From Gammaproteobacteria bacterium (GTDB lineage: Bacteria; Pseudomonadota; Gammaproteobacteria; JACCYU01), in assembly GCA_013696315.1 (NCBI GenBank), contig JACCYU010000226.1:1-39095 (forward strand): a stretch of DNA of 39,095 bases, given 5' to 3'. Below the pieces are notes generated by a model. That model saw only the letters and a list, made by a program, of their open reading frames with translations, searched no databases and had not been told where the DNA came from. How positions within the stretch are numbered: position 1 is the stretch's first letter; each line of letters opens with the position of its first letter. This document shows, piece after piece, positions 35,303 through 39,095 of the stretch. The translations under genes and the position numbers were made by a program.

Positions 35303-36886
35303 ATCGACACGCAGTCCGCCACAGACCGGCAACCCGCGCTAGGCAGCGTCTTCTACGTTTCCGTAGCACTTTCCACGCTGTTTGTATTGTGGGGCGTAGT
35401 TTTCCCGCGCAACCTCGCCACCGTGGCGACGGCGGCGCTGGACTACGTGATGACCAGCTTTGGCTGGGTGTACATCATCTCGACTTTCGGCTTTCTGATA
35501 TTTGTGCTGTATCTGGCCTGCGGCCGTTACGGCGGCATCCGGCTGGGCAAGGATAGCGACCGCCCCGAATTTAGCACGCTTTCGTGGCTGGCCATGATGT
35601 TCAGCGCGGGCATGGGCATCGGCCTCATGTTCTTCGGTGTTTACGAGCCCCTCGCACACTTCGACAACCCGCCCTTCGGCCTGGCGCAGCCCGGCACCGA
35701 GGAAGCCGCCCAGCTCGCCATCCAGTATTCGTATTTTCATTGGGGCCTGCACGCCTGGGGTATCTTCGCGGTAGTCGGTCTCGCACTCGCCTATTCCGTG
35801 TTCCGCAGGGGCAGAAGCGGCCTGATCAGCCCCATTTTCTACCCAATACTGGGCAAGCGCGTGGAAGGCCCCATCGGCAAGGCGATCGATAGCCTGGCTG
35901 TGTTCGCCACCTTGTTCGGCTCGGCCACCTCGCTGGGCCTGGGCACCTTGCAGATCAGCGGCGGCCTGACCTCAGTGTTCGCCACGCCGAACGCGCTGAC
36001 GGTGCAGCTCGCGGTTATCGCGGCAATGACTTTCTGCTTTACGCTTTCAGCCGTCTCGGGCGTACATCGCGGCATCCAGTGGTTGAGCAACACCAATATG
36101 GTGCTCGCGACGTTGCTGTTGCTGTTCCTGCTGTTCTGCGGCCCGACCGTGTTTCTGCTCAACTTCTTCACGAACTCGATCGGCAATTATATCGGCCAGT
36201 TCTTCCAGATGAGTTTCAGGTCGGCGGTGTTCGGCGACGCGGCCTGGATGCAGGACTGGACGATCTTCTACTGGGCATGGTGGATCTCGTGGGCGCCATT
36301 CGTCGGCACTTTCATTGCCCGTATCTCGCGCGGCCGCACCATCCGCGAGTTCGTGTTGGGTGTGCTGTTCGTGCCCAGCCTGGTCAGCTTCCTGTGGTTT
36401 TCCGTGTTCGGCGGCGCGGCCATCGATCTCAACCTGGCCGGAGTAACGGATATCTCAGCCGCGACCAGCCAGTCTGCGGTATTGTTCGACACGTTGAACG
36501 CTTATCCATTAGGCACCATCACGTCGCTGCTGGCGGTCGTGCTGATCGCCCTGTTTTTCATCAGCGGCGCCGATGCCGGCTCGGTAGTGCTGGGCATGCT
36601 CACTTCGGGCGGGACGCTGAAACCAACGATGAAGGTTGTCGTAATCTGGGGCACACTGACGGGCCTTTGCGCGGCCGTGTTGCTGCTGGCGGGCGGACTC
36701 AACGCCCTGCAGACCGCTGCCATCCTGTCCGCCGTGCCGTTCGCGTTCGTCATGATGGGATTGTGCTACGCGCTCATCAAGGATCTCCGTAGCGATCGGC
36801 GCGCCAGCCTGCAAGCCGTGGCGGTCTCCGATACTCACGTTGACGCTGCCGGCGACCGCCGCGCAAGCTCACGCTCGCGGTCGTAA
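35303..36886 (+). CDS. BCCT-family betaine/carnitine/choline transporter, probable ATC start
   Basis: This secondary transporter has about 12 membrane helices and takes up betaine-like osmoprotectants. MMFSAGMGIGLMFFGVYEP carries the GMGIG motif linked to sodium-coupled members, and WTIFYWAWWISWAPFVGTFI with RISRGRTIREF is the family signature. The first helix, SVFYVSVALSTLFVLWGVVF, needs a start before 35330. Between the in-frame TAA at 35291 and that helix there is no ATG, GTG or TTG. ATC at 35303 stands 6 bases after AAGGA, and gives IDTQSATDRQPALG and a 527-residue protein. A TTG at 35387 would cut the first helix in half. The C-terminal tail is short, so osmosensing as in BetP is not assured. 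Confidence 0.85.
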   Translation: MDTQSATDRQPALGSVFYVSVALSTLFVLWGVVFPRNLATVATAALDYVMTSFGWVYIISTFGFLIFVLYLACGRYGGIRLGKDSDRPEFSTLSWLAMMFSAGMGIGLMFFGVYEPLAHFDNPPFGLAQPGTEEAAQLAIQYSYFHWGLHAWGIFAVVGLALAYSVFRRGRSGLISPIFYPILGKRVEGPIGKAIDSLAVFATLFGSATSLGLGTLQISGGLTSVFATPNALTVQLAVIAAMTFCFTLSAVSGVHRGIQWLSNTNMVLATLLLLFLLFCGPTVFLLNFFTNSIGNYIGQFFQMSFRSAVFGDAAWMQDWTIFYWAWWISWAPFVGTFIARISRGRTIREFVLGVLFVPSLVSFLWFSVFGGAAIDLNLAGVTDISAATSQSAVLFDTLNAYPLGTITSLLAVVLIALFFISGADAGSVVLGMLTSGGTLKPTMKVVVIWGTLTGLCAAVLLLAGGLNALQTAAILSAVPFAFVMMGLCYALIKDLRSDRRASLQAVAVSDTHVDAAGDRRASSRSRS

Positions 36887-36926
36887 CACCGCGATCTTCT
36901 GTCCGAACCTGAGCATCTCATCCGCG

Positions 36927-37643
36927 ATGCACCATTGCCTGATTGTCAAACTGGGATCGGCGCCGCCGCACCTGCGGGCGCGGCGCGGCGATTTCGAGCA
37001 TTACTTCTCTAAACGGTTGGGAATCGATCTCGATAAGTGTCTGATAGTCAATCCCGAGGCCGGCGACATGCTGCCGGACGCGCGACATTTCCTCGGTGTC
37101 GTGATCACCGGATCGGACGCGATGCTGACCGACAACCCGGACTGGAGTCTGCGCACGCAGGCCTGGCTGGAGCGAATATTGCCGAACGAAAAGATCCCGG
37201 TGCTGGGCGTGTGCTACGGGCATCAACTGCTGGCGCAGACCCTGGGCGGCAAAATTGGATGGTCGGAAAATGGCGAGGAACTGGGCACCATTTCGGTCAC
37301 GCTAACGGCCAACGGTGAGCGCGACCCATTGCTTGGCGCGGTTGGGAGGCAATTCGTGGTGCAGGCGGCGCATAGTCAGGCCGTGCTGGAACTGCCGCCC
37401 GGCGCGCGGCTGCTGGCGCGCAACGCGCACGAGCCCATTCAGTCGTTCGCGTGGGGAACGAATGCCTGGGGCGTGCAATTTCATCCGGAATTCGACGCGG
37501 ATATCAGCCGCACTTACATCGAAGACGACCGCGAGGCGCTGGAACACGAGGGCCGCGAGCTGGATGCGATGCTGCGCGCGACGCGCGACACGGATCATGG
37601 CGCAGTGCTGCTGCGCCGCTTCGCGGAGCGGTTACACCGCTAG
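36927..37643 (+). CDS. Class I glutamine amidotransferase
   Basis: This is a 238-residue single-domain amidotransferase. The catalytic triad is Cys96 (PVLGVCYGHQLL), His186 and Glu188 (WGVQFHPEFD). It releases ammonia from glutamine for an acceptor domain that is not part of this gene. The nearest relatives are GuaA-like and GMP-synthase-like free amidotransferases of unknown substrate. VVITGSDAMLTDNPDWSLRT shows the usual loop. The ATG at 36927 has no clear ribosome site; a TTG at 36840 would overlap the transporter and add unrelated residues. It lies 40 bases after the BCCT gene. Confidence 0.87.
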   Translation: MHHCLIVKLGSAPPHLRARRGDFEHYFSKRLGIDLDKCLIVNPEAGDMLPDARHFLGVVITGSDAMLTDNPDWSLRTQAWLERILPNEKIPVLGVCYGHQLLAQTLGGKIGWSENGEELGTISVTLTANGERDPLLGAVGRQFVVQAAHSQAVLELPPGARLLARNAHEPIQSFAWGTNAWGVQFHPEFDADISRTYIEDDREALEHEGRELDAMLRATRDTDHGAVLLRRFAERLHR

Positions 37644-37771
37644 CACCGGGGCAACCTCGAGCGCCATACGCCCGCCGCTGCCTGAGAACCGAAGCGGCGT
37701 CGTGCAATCAAGCGCGCCGGCAGACGCCTGCCTTACACGGGATCACGCGTTGCCGCCCCGCCCCCATATTC

Positions 37772-39095
37772 TCAACGGCAGCTTCGCAGCAAGGTGCTTT
37801 CGATGAGCGCATCGCGCCACGTTTGTGCCATCTGGCGATAACCCGCCGGGTTCGGATAAAGCACGCCATGAGAGTCCATCATGTCGATTAGCGCGTGATC
37901 AATCACCATAACCTTGTGGGGCCCACGCGCGGTGGTCTCACGCCCCGCCGCCATCGCCGCCAGTCCGTCGCTGAACTGTTTCCAGCCCGGTAAAGTCGCG
38001 AGGCTGCCGACCGGCGCGGTCACCACAACGGAAACGTGATTGCCGCCAGCACTGGCTTCCCAGCGAGCGATCTCGTCGAGAACTGCGAACACGCCCGCGA
38101 CGCCATCGGCGATATGGCCACGCTCGATCTGTAGCAGAACCACGTCCGCCGGATGCGTGGTCAACCATCCGTAGATACCGTCCGTACCGTCTCCGCGCCT
38201 GCCATAGGCGAGCTCGGTCAACGTCCAGCCGGGGTGGGCCTCGTGATCCGCGTCGATATCAGTCAGCCCGATGCCCGCGGACCGGGACCCGACGAAGTCG
38301 ACGCGGTAGTCGTCCGCCGCCAGCACCGCTTTCAGCGCTTGCCGGTACCCGACTCGGGGCGCAACCGATGGCAATTGCCGCGCAGCGTCAATCACGCCGG
38401 CGGTGGTCGCACCGCCCAGCGCCATTAGCCTTGACTCGAACATTAACCTTGCGCTCCAGCGCGCCGTCTGCCCGGCGCCGACGACTTCATACGTAAAGCG
38501 GTCACTAACGACGTGGGTGGCGGGATGCGGCATGTAGGCAAATTGCCCGGTAACCGCGTCGCGCAGGGATACACTGCCGCTGCGCCCGTCACTCATCAGT
38601 CGATAAAGCGTCGGCCCGGGTGATTGAGCGCCGCCCGCGGACAGGTTTCCGGCCGTGGTACCGACATGCGACACCACCCGGCAAATCTCGCCTGACGTGC
38701 CCGCGGCCAATACCGTCACCCTCGCGCGATTGGACGTGCGTCCACGGTCGTCTTTCACCGTGTAATAGAACGCGTCGCCGAGTTTAGTGCTCGCGTTGCT
38801 CCGCACATAGCTCACCGCGCCATTCGCATTCGCCCACGCGACGCCGTTACGCGGCTGCGTCACGATATCGACCGTAGCCGGATCGAGTCGCCCTCGAAAC
38901 GCTGTGTCGTTGCGGAGCACCTCGATCATTAATGGCGCGGTCCCGCTCGCGGGTTTGACGGCTGCGCTGCTAACCGTGCTCAAACTCACGGCGGCGACGG
39001 CGGGGCCGCCACCGCCAACATCGTCGCCGGCATTGGGTGACAATAGCTCTTCCGGCGGTGGCGGCGGTGGCGGCTCTTCCGGCGGTGGCGGCGGT
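37772..39095 (-). CDS. Partial surface/secreted protein: Pro-Glu repeat, two cadherin-like domains, SGNH-like domain
   Basis: The gene enters from the right edge, so its N-terminus is missing. The visible part starts with a Pro-Glu repeat (two PEE-type units). Two bacterial cadherin/Ig-like domains follow: about 35-112 with VLRNDTAFRGRLDPATVDIV and AFYYTVKDDRGRTSN, and 128-205 ending DRFTYEVVGA (numbered from the TTG at 39043). The last 215 residues follow an SGNH/GDSL hydrolase plan (VDFVGSRSAG, HEAHPGWTL, PADVVLLQI, YPNPAGYRQMAQTW). However, the usual GDSIT is LGGATTAG, the GxND block reads IERGHIADG, and the DxxH block has Tyr in place of His, so the catalytic residues appear to be lost. 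It is probably a cell-surface or secreted binding protein. Confidence 0.72.
   Translation of the reverse strand, partial: PPPPPEEPPPPPPPEELLSPNAGDDVGGGGPAVAAVSLSTVSSAAVKPASGTAPLMIEVLRNDTAFRGRLDPATVDIVTQPRNGVAWANANGAVSYVRSNASTKLGDAFYYTVKDDRGRTSNRARVTVLAAGTSGEICRVVSHVGTTAGNLSAGGAQSPGPTLYRLMSDGRSGSVSLRDAVTGQFAYMPHPATHVVSDRFTYEVVGAGQTARWSARLMFESRLMALGGATTAGVIDAARQLPSVAPRVGYRQALKAVLAADDYRVDFVGSRSAGIGLTDIDADHEAHPGWTLTELAYGRRGDGTDGIYGWLTTHPADVVLLQIERGHIADGVAGVFAVLDEIARWEASAGGNHVSVVVTAPVGSLATLPGWKQFSDGLAAMAAGRETTARGPHKVMVIDHALIDMMDSHGVLYPNPAGYRQMAQTWRDALIESTLLRSCR
39051..39094 (-). repeat. Pro-Glu coding repeat at the window edge
   Basis: On the minus strand a unit of proline codons (CCG/CCA) followed by GAA GAG occurs twice: seven prolines and Glu-Glu, after another Glu-Glu that follows at least five prolines. 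The unit is 27 bases long where complete. It encodes a stiff, acidic linker or wall-spanning stalk and may continue beyond the window. Confidence 0.8.

Noticed and set aside
1-39095. CRISPR arrays, tRNA or rRNA genes, insertion sequences
   Set aside because: I looked for regular spacer-repeat patterns, cloverleaf ends, and transposase motifs with terminal repeats, and found none. Only short tandem and inverted repeats are present. A covariance-model scan would be decisive for small RNAs.

Overview
The window reads as a chromosomal segment of a GC-rich gammaproteobacterium. The evidence is gene order and protein families: dapA-bamC is divergent from gcvR, xseB overlaps ispA, dxs lies on the same strand further on, and there are PA0069-type radical SAM, DUF4124, DUF4156 and DUF4197 proteins. 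A class I fructose-bisphosphate aldolase sits beside a CbbR-like LysR regulator and there is a BCCT carrier, which hints at a versatile, possibly saline or autotrophic lineage. The species cannot be named from the sequence. I see no tRNA, rRNA, insertion sequence, prophage core, CRISPR array or defence system.

Left part (1-14000), mostly accessory. On the minus strand lie a TolB-like/TPR protein, an unusual aldehyde-dehydrogenase-fold protein flanked by two SnoaL-like proteins, a decayed clan-A glycoside hydrolase, a DUF6494 protein and a frameshifted cyclopropane fatty acid synthase. A plus-strand tail of a LuxR-type regulator is a remnant. xseB-ispA then begins an isoprenoid operon, but an aldo/keto reductase, a DUF4197 protein and a twice-frameshifted outer-membrane-like protein separate it from dxs. 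All the broken genes of the window lie here.

Centre (14000-28500), mostly housekeeping and intact: dxs, folE2, dapA-bamC divergent from gcvR, a PIN-PhoH ATPase, a LysR regulator divergent from fructose-bisphosphate aldolase with a T-N11-A dyad between them, a DUF4124 protein, proS, a DUF4156 lipoprotein with a TTG start, a glyoxalase-II-like hydrolase, a 64-residue Ser/Gly-rich protein with a perfect ribosome binding site, and a PA0069-type radical SAM protein.

Right part (28500-39095): a three-PAS hybrid histidine kinase overlaps the radical SAM gene by ATGA. A lipoprotein and a small multidrug resistance (SMR) transporter follow; the transporter reading frame runs antisense into folD. Next come a three-gene envelope cluster (coiled coil plus membrane anchor, DUF1469/phage-holin-like, DUF3618), a BCCT transporter whose only start preserving its first membrane helix is ATC, a class I glutamine amidotransferase, and a surface or secreted protein cut by the window end, with a Pro-Glu repeat, two cadherin-like domains and an SGNH-like domain that seems to have lost its catalytic residues.

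No wholly new multi-gene system stands out. The best leads are the ribosome-site-masking hairpin before the broken outer-membrane gene, the SMR/folD antisense overlap, the ATC start of the BCCT gene, the apparently dead SGNH domain, and the SnoaL-aldehyde dehydrogenase-SnoaL set.
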